Shown here: positions 1 to 8,650 of the stretch, piece by piece
Layout: every line of letters starts with the position of its first letter
How positions within the stretch are numbered: the stretch's first letter is position 1
DNA from: SG8-30 sp963710135
GTDB taxonomy: Bacteria; Pseudomonadota; Gammaproteobacteria; Steroidobacterales; Steroidobacteraceae
Length of the DNA: 64,000 nt
Direction of reading: 5' to 3'
Assembly: GCA_963710135.1 (NCBI GenBank)
Contig: CAVPYY010000002.1
Span: forward strand, 1-64,000
The notes under the pieces: generated by a model
Databases searched by the model: none
Told to the model about the DNA's origin: nothing
Seen by the model: the letters and a program-made list of their open reading frames with translations, nothing else
Position numbers and translations under genes: made by a program

Positions 1-2
1 GC

Positions 3-122
3 AACGACCTGAAGCTGGACGAAGGGGTGGGCACCTGCGGCAAGGAGGGCCAGACCGTTCCAGTGGGCGTCGGTCAACCGACCCTGCGAGTGGACGCGCT
101 CACCGTAGGTGGTACGGGCTGA
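3..122 (+). CDS. 3' end of an unidentified protein (partial)
   Basis: Forward frame 3 is open from the window edge to a TGA at 120-122 and encodes 39 residues, ending VDALTVGGTG. About three quarters of its codons end in G or C, as in the real genes nearby, whereas forward frame 1 stops at once. I do not recognise the family. It is the C-terminus of a gene that starts outside the window and lies just upstream of a small membrane protein gene on the same strand. The call rests on codon bias only. Confidence 0.45.
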   Translation, partial: NDLKLDEGVGTCGKEGQTVPVGVGQPTLRVDALTVGGTG

Positions 123-183
123 TGTCGGGCGGATGGTCCCACGGCGGTGCCGTCGTCCCGGCTGCTCGGGCGGGCTTCGAGTC

Positions 184-405
184 GTGAGAGTTTCCCGGCC
201 CATCTACGAAACGCTGCCGTACGTCTACATGGGCCTGGGCGTGGGCGCCCTGGCTTTCTCTTTCTTCTGGCGCGAACCAGGCTGGTCCGACGCGGTGATG
301 GGCTTCGGCCTGCTGGCGCTGGTCGGGGGCCTGGTGGTGATCCTGAAGCGGCGCGACTACCGGCTGCAGAAACGCCGCTACGGCGCGGATCTCGACGAGG
401 ACTAG
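184..405 (+). CDS. Small two-helix membrane protein
   Basis: The product is 73 residues if translation starts at the GTG at 184; the preceding in-frame residues from an ATG at 109 are arginine-rich and look non-coding. Two hydrophobic segments (about residues 13-27 and 36-53, the second containing GLLALVGGLVVIL) flank a short WREPGW turn. They are followed by a basic and then acidic tail (KRRDYRLQKRRY...DLDED), which suggests a small inner-membrane protein with its C-terminus in the cytoplasm. Family and function are not recognised. It is convergent with the ATPase gene that ends at 449. Confidence 0.55.
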   Translation: MRVSRPIYETLPYVYMGLGVGALAFSFFWREPGWSDAVMGFGLLALVGGLVVILKRRDYRLQKRRYGADLDED

Positions 406-448
406 GCTGGCCCGGGAACCACGAAGAGGGCCTCGACGGCGGTCCGGA

Positions 449-1714
449 TCACGCCTCCCAGCGCGCGCCGTCTTCGGCGGCCATCTCGACATCGCCTTCG
501 GCGAGCTGCGGCAGCTCAGTGCCGGTGGTCCCGATGCCGTGGCGAGCCCGCTCGTCGACGTACATGAGCTCATGCCTGCCCAGCACGATGATGTCGCCGT
601 CATTGAGGTGATGCTTGCGGACCCGCTTGGACTTCACGTACACGCCGTTGGTGCTGTTAAGGTCCTCGAGCACGCTGCCGGTTTCGCCGGTGACGATGCG
701 GCAGTGCTCGCGGCTGACGAACTTGCTGTCGATCTGCAGGTCGCTTTCCGGCGTGCGTCCGATGATCAGCGTGCCGGCGCGCAACGCGCGCTCGGCGACC
801 AGGTGCCCGTCGTGGGCGATGATCAGGCGCGCCAGGACGGTCGCGCCGCCCGCCGGTCCGGATCGTGGCAGCTCCAACCTGGTCACCTGGTTGGTGCGGG
901 CGGCGAACTCGACCCAGCCGAGCTCTTCGATCGCCGCTTCGATCTCGGCGGGCCCGATCAGGGTCTTTTCGAGCGCGAAGGCGCCCATCAGCGCCGTGTC
1001 GCACAGCGAGTTGACGAGTCGCGGCACGCCGCCCGAATAGCGATAGATGATCGGAAAGGTCTCCTCGGTGAACAGCTCGCGTCCATGGGAGCCGGCGACA
1101 TCGAGCCGGTGCAGGACGTAGGCGCGAGTGTCGTCCTCCGACAGCGCGGTCAGATGGAAGCGCAGCCGCACGCGCTGCACCAGCTGGACCATGTCGGGCG
1201 AGTCGAGCTTGGCATTCAGCTCGGGCTGCCCGGCCAGGATGATGCGCAGCACCTTCTCCTTGGTGGTTTCCACGCCGGACAGCAGCCGGATTTCCTCCAG
1301 CACGCGATTCGACAGGTTCTGCGCCTCGTCGACGATCAGCAGCACCTTGCGGCCCGCCGCGTACTGTTCGACCAGGAACTGGTTCAGTGTCGCCAGCAGC
1401 TCGGCCTTGCGCATCTTGAACGGCGTGAAGCCGAACTGCACCAGCACGCCCTGCAGGAACTCGAGCGCCGAGACCTGGGTCTGGTTGACCTGCGCGACGA
1501 CGACGTCCTTCTCGAGTTCCTTGAGGAAGGTCTCGATCAGCGTCGTCTTGCCGGAGCCGACCTCGCCGGTGATCACCACGAAGCCGTCGGTGAACCAGAT
1601 GGTCGACTCCATGTAGGCCTTGGCCCGGGCATGGTGCTTCGACAGGTACAGGAAGGCCGGATCCGGGCTGAGCCGGAACGGCAGGTCCTTCAGGTTGAAG
1701 TGCTCGAGGTACAT
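449..1714 (-). CDS. ExeA-like AAA ATPase fused to a C-terminal FHA domain
   Basis: The product is 421 residues from the ATG at 1714. An in-frame ATG 54 bases upstream would add 18 residues with no family resemblance. The N-terminus YLEHFNLKDLPFRLSPDP is typical of ExeA/MshM-type secretion ATPases. Walker A is GEVGSGKT (about residues 50-57), Walker B is LLIVDEAQ, and the sensor region LAGQPEL follows. The last ~120 residues form a forkhead-associated domain (LIIGRTPESDLQID...SREHCRI...LNSTNGVYV), which in known proteins binds phosphothreonine. ExeA relatives help assemble secretin or type IV pilus machinery at the cell wall. The FHA fusion suggests control by a Ser/Thr kinase, but no kinase gene is in the window. 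Function is inferred from domains only. Confidence 0.85.
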   Translation of the reverse strand: MYLEHFNLKDLPFRLSPDPAFLYLSKHHARAKAYMESTIWFTDGFVVITGEVGSGKTTLIETFLKELEKDVVVAQVNQTQVSALEFLQGVLVQFGFTPFKMRKAELLATLNQFLVEQYAAGRKVLLIVDEAQNLSNRVLEEIRLLSGVETTKEKVLRIILAGQPELNAKLDSPDMVQLVQRVRLRFHLTALSEDDTRAYVLHRLDVAGSHGRELFTEETFPIIYRYSGGVPRLVNSLCDTALMGAFALEKTLIGPAEIEAAIEELGWVEFAARTNQVTRLELPRSGPAGGATVLARLIIAHDGHLVAERALRAGTLIIGRTPESDLQIDSKFVSREHCRIVTGETGSVLEDLNSTNGVYVKSKRVRKHHLNDGDIIVLGRHELMYVDERARHGIGTTGTELPQLAEGDVEMAAEDGARWEA

Positions 1715-1822
1715 CGATCCCTGGTCATCCGCGGTCAGGCCCCGTCCCGTGGCGGGTGTGCGTTCCATCGCCCCGGACCCGCCCCGGGCCCGATCGACAG
1801 GCTAGCACAACCCTGCCCGGGG

Positions 1823-2914
1823 CTAGTCCCGCCGGGCGAGACGGGCCAGGACGCGGGCAGCGCGTTCGCGCGCCGCCGCGCTGCGGGCGATCAGCGTGAC
1901 GTGCCCCAGCTTGCGCCCCGGTCGCGGCGTCTTGCCGTAATCGTGCAGATGCGCGCCCTCGACGGCGAGCACCGTGGCGGCGTCCGGCATGCTCCCCAGC
2001 AGATTCACCATAACGGCGTCGCCGCGCGGCCGGGTGCTGCCGAGCGGCAGCCCGGCGAGGGCGCGGATGTGATTCTCGAACTGGCTGGTCTCGGCGCCTT
2101 CGATGGTCCAGTGGCCGGAGTTGTGCACCCGCGGCGCCATTTCGTTGGCGACCAGCCGCCCGTTCTCGACGAAGAACTCGATGCACAGCACCCCGACGTA
2201 GCGGAACCGCTCCATGACGGCGCGGGTGCAGCGCTCCGCCGCGCGCTGCAGCGCCGGGTGGCGGTAGGGTGCCCGCGTGACCGACAGCACCCCGTCATCG
2301 TGGACGTTCTCGGCCAGCGGATAGAACGCCATGGCGCCGTCACGGCCGCGCACGGCGACCATCGACACCTCGCGCGAGAAGCGTACCTTGCCCTCGTAGA
2401 TGAGCGGCTGGCCCGCGTAGCGGGCGTAGGCCGTCTCGAGGTCCGCGACCGAGCGCAGCCAGGCCTGGCCCTTGCCGTCGTAGCCGAGGCGGCGTGTCTT
2501 CAGCACGCCGGGCAGGCCGATGGTGCCGACCGCGCGGCGCAGGCTCGCCAGCGAATCGACCGCCGCGAACGGCGCGGTGGCGATGCCGAGCCGCCTGAAC
2601 AGGCGCTTTTCGCTGAGCCGGTCCTGCGCGACCGCCAGCGCGCGCGGCTGGCGGCGCGATCCGGCTCAGGCCCCGCAGCGCGCGCGACGGAGTCGACCGG
2701 CACGTTTTCCCAGTCGAAGGTGATCAGGTCGCACCTGCCGCGCGAAGCGCCGCAGTCGCGGCAGGTCGTCGAATTCGCCGACCATGATCGGCGCGACCTG
2801 CGCTCCCGGCGTGTCGCCGGAGCGGTCGAACATGAGGAACTCGATGCCGAGCGGAGCGCCGGCGAGAGCCAGCATCCGGCCGAGCTGGCCGGCACCCATC
2901 ACGCCGATGCGCAA
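1823..2914 (-). CDS. purK: N5-carboxyaminoimidazole ribonucleotide synthase (apparent frameshifts)
   Basis: PurK is an ATP-grasp enzyme that carboxylates 5-aminoimidazole ribonucleotide with bicarbonate and ATP in de novo purine synthesis. The N-terminus MRIGVMGAGQLGRMLALAG is diagnostic. The reading frame moves three times, near 2734 (after RRFARQ, continuing CDLITFDWENVPVDS), near 2679, and near 2645-2650 before ALAVAQDRLSEK. Each move is explained by one extra base, and together they return to the original frame, so the C-terminal two thirds is intact (LPGVLKTRRLGYDGKGQ to the end). The start lies 3 bases after the purE stop, so the two are one operon. The three insertions are probably sequence errors rather than a pseudogene, because the residues on both sides are conserved. 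Confidence 0.85.
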
Positions 2915-2917
2915 GAC

Positions 2918-3412
2918 TCAGTCTCCGCGCGGGTCGGGACGGGCGAGCACGGCATCCGTCTGGCTGGCCCGGAATGCCTCGAGGGCGGTGCCGATCGCGG
3001 GGTGGCGGCCTGCCAGGATGGCGGCGGCGAGCAGCGCCGCGTTGCGTGCGCCCGCGGTGCCGATGGCCACCGTGGCGACCGGTATGCCGGCCGGCATCTG
3101 CACGATCGACAGCAGTGAGTCGAGGCCGTTCAGCGCCTTGGACTGCACCGGCACGCCGAGCACCGGCAGCGAGGTCTTGGCCGCGGTCATGCCAGGCAGG
3201 TGCGCGGCACCGCCGGCACCGGCGATGATCACTTCGATTCCGCGGGAGCGCGCGCCGGTGGCGTATTCGAACAGCAGGTCCGGCGTGCGGTGCGCCGATA
3301 CGACCCGCACCTCGTGCGGGATGCCGAGCTGCTCGAGCATCGCAGCGGTGTGTTCCATCGTCTCCCAGTCGGAAGACGAGCCCATGATGATCCCGACCAG
3401 CGGCTTCATCAC
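2918..3412 (-). CDS. purE: N5-carboxyaminoimidazole ribonucleotide mutase
   Basis: The product is 164 residues, the normal length for class I PurE, which moves the carboxyl group of N5-CAIR to C4 to give CAIR in purine synthesis. Conserved blocks are GIIMGSSSDWETM (residues 7-19, phosphate loop), VVSAHRTPD and GAGGAAHLPGM. There are two adjacent ATG codons (3412 and 3409); either may start the protein. It sits directly upstream of purK, the partner enzyme that supplies its substrate, and this is the usual purEK order. Confidence 0.95.
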   Translation of the reverse strand: MMKPLVGIIMGSSSDWETMEHTAAMLEQLGIPHEVRVVSAHRTPDLLFEYATGARSRGIEVIIAGAGGAAHLPGMTAAKTSLPVLGVPVQSKALNGLDSLLSIVQMPAGIPVATVAIGTAGARNAALLAAAILAGRHPAIGTALEAFRASQTDAVLARPDPRGD

Positions 3413-3458
3413 GGAATCCTAGCACGGCGCGAGCCGGCCGCTGCCGTCGCCACGGTGG

Positions 3459-3968
3459 TCACTGTGCGTTCAGCGTCGCATTGATCACCCGAAACAGCTG
3501 GCGGGCCGCACGCGCCGGGGCGCCCGCGGTGCGCTCGGCCCGCGCCTCGGCGGCCAGGCGCCTGACGGTCGCCGCATCGCTGTCGGGATACTCGGTCAAC
3601 AGGCTGTCGACGGCTCCGTCGCCCTCCTCGAGGATCCGGTCCCGCCACTGCTCGACGCGGCGGTGGCGCAGGGCGTCCAGCTGGCGTTCGGCCGCGCGCG
3701 CCTCGAGCGCGGCGCGAATGGGCGCGTCGTCCAGGTGGCGCATCAGCTTGCCGATGAACTGCTTCTGGCGCAGCAGCGCCGCGCGGCTGGTGATCCGCCG
3801 CGCCAGGTCGATGGCATCGCGCAATTTCTCGGGCAGCGACAGGTCGTCGAGCAGCGCGTCGGGCGCCTCGATCAGCTGTTCGCCGAGTTCCTGCAGGGAG
3901 TGCGCGCGCCGCTTGAGTTCACCCTTGGTCGGTGGTTCGGGCTCACCGGGGAGCTGGCGACGGCGCAT
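3459..3968 (-). CDS. darP: Ribosome-associated protein DarP/YjgA (DUF615)
   Basis: The product is 169 residues, close to the usual length. DarP (YjgA) joins late 50S ribosomal precursors and promotes peptidyl-transferase-centre maturation in E. coli. Family features are PPTKGELKRRAHSLQELGEQLIEAP at the N-terminus, the LRDAIDLARRITSRAALLRQKQFIGKLMR helix, and the arginine-rich RHRRVEQWRDRIL motif. It lies back to back with pmbA, the same divergent yjgA/pmbA pair seen in E. coli and Pseudomonas, with about 80 bases between the two starts for both promoters. Confidence 0.93.
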   Translation of the reverse strand: MRRRQLPGEPEPPTKGELKRRAHSLQELGEQLIEAPDALLDDLSLPEKLRDAIDLARRITSRAALLRQKQFIGKLMRHLDDAPIRAALEARAAERQLDALRHRRVEQWRDRILEEGDGAVDSLLTEYPDSDAATVRRLAAEARAERTAGAPARAARQLFRVINATLNAQ

Positions 3969-4047
3969 GTTGCAATCCTACCATGCCCCGCCGCGCGATC
4001 CGCCCGGGGTCGCTACAATGCATGCCCCACCGGACGTGGAGTCAGTG

Positions 4048-5394
4048 ATGACCGGTATGCCGGCCAGGACAGCATTGGGACGGCCCGAACTCGAGGCCGT
4101 GGTCGCCAGCGCACTCGAGCAGGCGCGGCGTGGCGGCGCCGCCCAGGCCGAGGCGGGGGTCAGTGCCGACACCGGCTTGTCGGTCACGGTGCGCTTCGGC
4201 GAGGTCGAGTCGCTCGAGTACCAGCGCGACCGGGGCATGGGCGTCACGGTCTACGTGGACGGGCACAAGGGCTCGGCCAGCACGGGCGATCTCTCGCCCG
4301 CGGCGGTCACCGCCACCGTCGAAAAGGCGCTGTCGATCGCGCGCTTCACGGCGCAGGATGAATTTGCCGGTCTCGCGGACGCAGCCCGCATGGCGGTGGC
4401 GATTCCGGATCTCGAGCTCTCCCATCCCTGGGAGATCGATGCCGAGCAGGCCATCGGGATTGCGCGGCGCGCCGAGGCGGCGGCGCTGGCGCACGATCCG
4501 CGCATCAGGAATTCAGAGGGGGGATCGGTCAGCACGCATGCCGGATTGCGGGTGTATGGCAACAGCCACGGTATGGTCGGCGGCTATCCCTCTACCACCC
4601 ACAGCGTCAGCTGCGTCGTGCTCGGCCAGCAGGACGACGACATGCAGCGTGACTACTGGTACACGACCGCCCGCGAGGCCGCCGCACTCGAGCCACCGGA
4701 GCAGGTCGGCCGCCGCGCCGCCGAGCGCGCCGTCGCGCGGCTGGGCGCACGCAAGCTGGCGACCCGCCGGGCGCCGGTGTTGTTCTCGGCCGAGCAGGGA
4801 CGTGGCCTGATCGGGCACTTCGTCAGCGCCATTCGCGGCGGGCCGCAGTACCGCAAGAGCTCGTTCCTGCTGGGCGCGAAGGGCCAGCGGCTATTCCCGG
4901 AGTGGCTCGCCATGGTCGAGCAGCCGCACCTGAAGCGGGCACTCGGCTCCGCGCCCTTCGACAACGACGGCGTGGCCACCGCTGACCGCGAGCTGGTGGT
5001 CGGCGGCGTGCTGACCGGCTACGTGCTCGACGCCTATTCGGCACGCAAGCTTGGCCTCGAGACGACCGGCAATGCGGGCGGGGTACACAATCTGGAAGTG
5101 CTGGGCGGCAGCGGCGATTTTGCGTCGATGCTCGCGCGCCTGGGCACCGGGCTGCTGGTGACCGAGCTCATGGGACAGGGCGTCAATACCGTCACCGGTG
5201 ACTACTCCCGCGGCGCCGCGGGATTCTGGGTGGAGGGCGGTGAGATCGCCTATCCCGTGCACGAGATCACGATTGCCGGTCAGCTGCGGGACATGTATGC
5301 GGGAATCGTCGCCGTCGGCGGCGACATCGACCTGCGCGGCGGCATTCGCACGGGATCGATACTGGTCGGCGAGATGACCATCGCCGGGGACTGA
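4048..5394 (+). CDS. pmbA: Metalloprotease PmbA/TldE subunit
   Basis: The product is 448 residues from the ATG at 4048, which has GGAG about 7 bases upstream; an in-frame ATG at 4018 is possible but lacks this. PmbA (TldE) partners TldD to form a heterodimeric protease that matures microcin B17 and degrades CcdA and other unfolded peptides. Family features are the YQRDRGMGVTVYVDGHKGSAST segment near residue 55 and the C-terminal blocks TGNAGGVHNLEV, LLVTELMGQGVNTVTGDYSRGAAGFWVEGGEI and the terminal GSILVGEMTIAGD. TldE itself lacks the zinc site, as expected. Divergent from darP. Confidence 0.93.
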   Translation: MTGMPARTALGRPELEAVVASALEQARRGGAAQAEAGVSADTGLSVTVRFGEVESLEYQRDRGMGVTVYVDGHKGSASTGDLSPAAVTATVEKALSIARFTAQDEFAGLADAARMAVAIPDLELSHPWEIDAEQAIGIARRAEAAALAHDPRIRNSEGGSVSTHAGLRVYGNSHGMVGGYPSTTHSVSCVVLGQQDDDMQRDYWYTTAREAAALEPPEQVGRRAAERAVARLGARKLATRRAPVLFSAEQGRGLIGHFVSAIRGGPQYRKSSFLLGAKGQRLFPEWLAMVEQPHLKRALGSAPFDNDGVATADRELVVGGVLTGYVLDAYSARKLGLETTGNAGGVHNLEVLGGSGDFASMLARLGTGLLVTELMGQGVNTVTGDYSRGAAGFWVEGGEIAYPVHEITIAGQLRDMYAGIVAVGGDIDLRGGIRTGSILVGEMTIAGD

Positions 5395-5405
5395 GCCCGC
5401 GCCGC

Positions 5406-6728
5406 TCAGACCCCGCGCGTGACCAGGTCGTGCAGCGACTGATCCCGCGTTCGCTCGCGGATCGCCGCTTCCACCGCGTCCGCCACCGCGTCCGCGTCGG
5501 GCTCGGTCCGGGCCCGGGCCAGCAGCCAGGACTGGTACTGCTGCTCGTCGCGCACGGCGGTCAGGATGCCGTGCACCGGTATCTGCTCCAGGGAGCGTCC
5601 CGGGATGAGCTGCTCGCGCTCGGTCGCCACGATGAGCCCGGCGGTCTCCAGTGACTCGGTCACCGACGCCAGCGCCGAGCTCGGCACCTCGAGCCGCTCC
5701 GCCAGCTCCTTCAGCCGCCAGGGCGCGCCGCCTTTCACGAAGGTGCGGCCGATCAGGAACATGGCGGACAACGCGAGCCGCTCCCGCAGGCGGCTGGTCA
5801 TGCGGATCTGCGCCTGGCCCGCGCGCAGGTAGCGCGGATTCTGCACGTAGAAGGACAGCTGGGCGCCCACCAGCAGGATGATCCAGCTCAGGTACACCCA
5901 GATCAGCGTCACCAGGAAGATGGCGAAGCCCGCGTAGATGGCCACCATGCGGGTGGAGGCCACGACGATCTGCGTGAACAGCGCACCGCTCGCTGCCCAC
6001 AGCAGGCCTGCGACGATGCCCCCGGCGATGGCGGCCCTGGGCCGCACCCGGGTGTTGGGCACGAACATGTAGAGGAACGTGAAGACGGTCGCGACCACAA
6101 GGTAAGGCGCCGCGAGGCCGAGGCTGGCCAGCATCGTGCCGAAGGGTTCGTGATTCATGAGCCACTGCGCGATACGCAGGTCGGCCATCGCGCCGAACAG
6201 CCCGAGGACCACCACCACGAAGATCGGTCCGACCACCATCAGGCTCAGGTACTCGCTCACCCGCCGGACGACGCTGCGCGGCTGCTCGACATGCCAGGCG
6301 AAGTTGAAGCTCTCCTCGATCTTCTGCACCGTGCTGACGACCGTGTAGAGCAGGAAGGCCAGTCCCAGCGAGCCGAGCACGCCGCCGCGGGTGTTGTCGA
6401 CGAACGCCATGATCTGCGCGGTCAGCGTGTAGGCCTGCTCGCCGACCGGGCGCAGGAACTCGTATAGCAGCGGCTCGAGGTCGCGATGCACGCCGAGGCC
6501 CTTGAGCACCGCAAAGGCGAAGGCGACCAGCGGCACCACCGACAGCAGCGTGGTGTAAACGAGGCCCATGGCACGCAGATTGAGCTCGCCCTTCAGCAGA
6601 TCACGCAGCAGGGCGTAGACGTAGCGCAGCGGCCCGATCAGGCGGCGGAGCAGCGGGATGGCCGGCTGGTGCTCCGGCTCGAACAGAAGCCGTTCGAGCC
6701 TGAGAATCGGGTGCAGGGAAACGGCCAT
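5406..6728 (-). CDS. YihY-family inner-membrane protein with C-terminal winged helix
   Basis: The product is 440 residues from the ATG at 6728; an ATG 36 bases further upstream adds a non-conserved leader. It belongs to the YihY (formerly ribonuclease BN) family: a DLLKGELNLRAMGLVYTTLLSVVPL N-terminal region, then about six membrane segments with TLIWVYLSWIILLVGAQLSFY near residue 285. A C-terminal soluble extension carries a winged-helix-like block (LKELAERLEVPSSALASVTESLETAGLI), seen in longer family members. The biochemical role is not known; an earlier RNase assignment was wrong. Convergent with pmbA. Confidence 0.88.
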   Translation of the reverse strand: MAVSLHPILRLERLLFEPEHQPAIPLLRRLIGPLRYVYALLRDLLKGELNLRAMGLVYTTLLSVVPLVAFAFAVLKGLGVHRDLEPLLYEFLRPVGEQAYTLTAQIMAFVDNTRGGVLGSLGLAFLLYTVVSTVQKIEESFNFAWHVEQPRSVVRRVSEYLSLMVVGPIFVVVVLGLFGAMADLRIAQWLMNHEPFGTMLASLGLAAPYLVVATVFTFLYMFVPNTRVRPRAAIAGGIVAGLLWAASGALFTQIVVASTRMVAIYAGFAIFLVTLIWVYLSWIILLVGAQLSFYVQNPRYLRAGQAQIRMTSRLRERLALSAMFLIGRTFVKGGAPWRLKELAERLEVPSSALASVTESLETAGLIVATEREQLIPGRSLEQIPVHGILTAVRDEQQYQSWLLARARTEPDADAVADAVEAAIRERTRDQSLHDLVTRGV

Positions 6729-6820
6729 GGAGTCAGCGTGGCACAGCGCTGCCGCGTTGTGCAATTCGTGTAGTGGGAACCGTGCTGGGCAGCACGCCCG
6801 AGGACCGCTACAGTCGTGCC

Positions 6821-7642
6821 ATGACCCGCACTCGCGACGGCTACGCGTCGAGAATCGTCTGCCTCACGGAGGAGACCACCGAGACGCTCTATCTGCTGGG
6901 CGAGGACTGGCGCATCGTCGGGATCTCGGGCTTCACCGTGCGGCCACCCCGGGCGCGCAAGGAGAAGCCCCGCGTGTCGGCCTTCACCAGCGCGCGGATC
7001 GAGCGCATCCTGGAACTCGATCCGGACCTGGTGCTCGGCTTCTCCGACCTGCAGGCCGACATCGCGGCGGAACTGGTGCGGCGCGGCGTCGAGGTCCACG
7101 TGTTCAACCACCGCTCGGTCGAGGAGATCCTGCGCATGATGCGCATGCTCGGCGGCATGATCGGCTGCGAAGGGAAGAGCGCCGCGCTGGTGGCGCGCCT
7201 GGAGACCGGGCTCGCCGAAGTGCGGGCCATCGCCGCGGGTCTTGAACGCCGGCCGCGGGTCTACTTCGAGGAGTGGGACGAGCCGCAGATCTCCGCGATC
7301 CGCTGGGTGAGCGAGCTGATCGGCATCGCCGGCGGCGACGACATCTTTCCCGAGCTCGCCGCGCAGGGTCTCGGCCGGGATCGCATCATCGCCGACCCGC
7401 TGGAAGTGGTCCGCCGGGCGCCGGACATCATCCTCGGCTCCTGGTGCGGCAAGAAGTTCCGGCCGGAGCGGGTGGCGGCGCGTCCGGGCTGGCAGGACAT
7501 TCCGGCGGTGCGTCACGGCGCCATGCGGGAGATCAAGTCGTCGATCATCCTGCAGCCGGGCCCTGCGGCGCTGACCGACGGGGTGCGCGCACTGCAGGCG
7601 GCGATCCTCGAGTGGCGGGGCGACAGCCCCCGGCGGCGCTGA
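6821..7642 (+). CDS. BtuF-like cobalamin/siderophore-binding family protein without signal peptide
   Basis: The product is 273 residues from the ATG at 6821. The fold is that of periplasmic binding proteins for cobalamin or ferric siderophores: RIVCLTEETTETLYLLGEDWRIVGIS at the start, KPRVSAFTSARIERILELDPDLVLG, and VWVSELIGIAGG-like and DIILGSWCGKK segments. There is no signal peptide or lipobox, and no permease or ATPase genes are adjacent, so this cannot be read as a normal uptake receptor. Such orphan cytoplasmic relatives are common in proteobacteria and have no assigned role. Convergent with purC. Confidence 0.75.
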   Translation: MTRTRDGYASRIVCLTEETTETLYLLGEDWRIVGISGFTVRPPRARKEKPRVSAFTSARIERILELDPDLVLGFSDLQADIAAELVRRGVEVHVFNHRSVEEILRMMRMLGGMIGCEGKSAALVARLETGLAEVRAIAAGLERRPRVYFEEWDEPQISAIRWVSELIGIAGGDDIFPELAAQGLGRDRIIADPLEVVRRAPDIILGSWCGKKFRPERVAARPGWQDIPAVRHGAMREIKSSIILQPGPAALTDGVRALQAAILEWRGDSPRRR

Positions 7643-7649
7643 GGGCCGG

Positions 7650-8539
7650 TCAGGACGTCAGGCGGCGCACCGCTTCGGCGTACTTGTCGGCCGTGCCCTG
7701 AATGACGGCGGCGGGCAGCCGCGGACCGGGCGCCTGCTTGTTCCAGTCCAGCGTCTCCAGATAGTCGCGCACGAACTGCTTGTCGAAGGACGGCGGGCTC
7801 GAGCCCGGTACCCAGGTGTCCACGGGCCAGAACCGCGACGAGTCCGGCGTCAGCACCTCGTCGATCAGCAGCACCTGTCCGGACTCGTCGAGACCGAACT
7901 CGAACTTGGTGTCGGCGATGATGATGCCGCGCTCGAGCGCATGCGCCGCGGCGTAACGCGTACAGCGCGAGCGACAGCTCGCGAATTCGCCGGGCATGCT
8001 CGATACCGATCAGCGCGGTCACCCGTTCGAAGCCGATGTTCTCGTCGTGCTCGCCGACCGCCGCCTTGGTGGCCGGCGTGAACAAGGGCTCCGGCAGGCG
8101 ATCCGCCATGCGCAGACCGGCCGGCAGCTCGATGCCGCAGACCCGGCCGCTGGCCTGATAGTCCTTCCAGCCCGAGCCGATCAGGTAGCCGCGCACGACC
8201 GCCTCGACCGGCAGCGGCTGCAGCCGCTTCACCACGACCGCGCGACCCTCGAGCATCGCGAGCTCGTCGGCATCGGCGATCCACTGCGAGGGATGCAGTC
8301 CGGTGAGGTGATTGGCGACGATGTGGCGGGTGCGCTCGAACCAGAAGTTGGACAACTGGGTCAACACCCGGCCCTTGCCCGGGATCGGATCCGGCAGCAC
8401 CACGTCGAATGCCGACAGGCGATCGGTGGCGACGATCAGCATGTGCCGCGCGTCCAGGCGCATAGATGTCGCGCACCTTGCCCTGGTGGATCCTCTGCAG
8501 GCCCGACAGGCGCGTCTCGAATACGGCTTCAGGCGGCAC
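7650..8539 (-). CDS. purC: Phosphoribosylaminoimidazole-succinocarboxamide synthase (apparent frameshifts)
   Basis: PurC condenses CAIR with aspartate using ATP in purine synthesis. It starts at a GTG at 8539 and reads PPEAVFETRLSGLQRIHQGK and then VRDIYA. One extra base near 8460 moves the frame to LDARHMLIVATDRLSAFDVVLPDPIPGKG. A second extra base near 7956 moves it to YAAAHALERGIIIADTKFEFGL, which continues to the stop. With both removed the protein is 295 residues, the expected length for this subgroup. The conserved SAICAR-synthase motifs lie in all three frames, so the breaks look like sequence errors. Confidence 0.88.
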
Positions 8540-8650
8540 GCGAGTGCCCCGGTGTCGCGGCGGCGCGGCAGGTGAATTGCTAACATTACGGCCGCTCCCA
8601 AGGAAGCGCGTGATCTTGCAACCCGGCTGCACAACGGTCAAGGACAGTCC

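Noticed and set aside
539..3118. Long open frame on the plus strand opposite the AAA ATPase, purK and purE
   Set aside because: It is antisense to conserved genes, has no family resemblance and arises from high GC content. The same applies to 60299-62761 (+), 42985-45834 (-) beyond pcm, and 49863-52424 (-).
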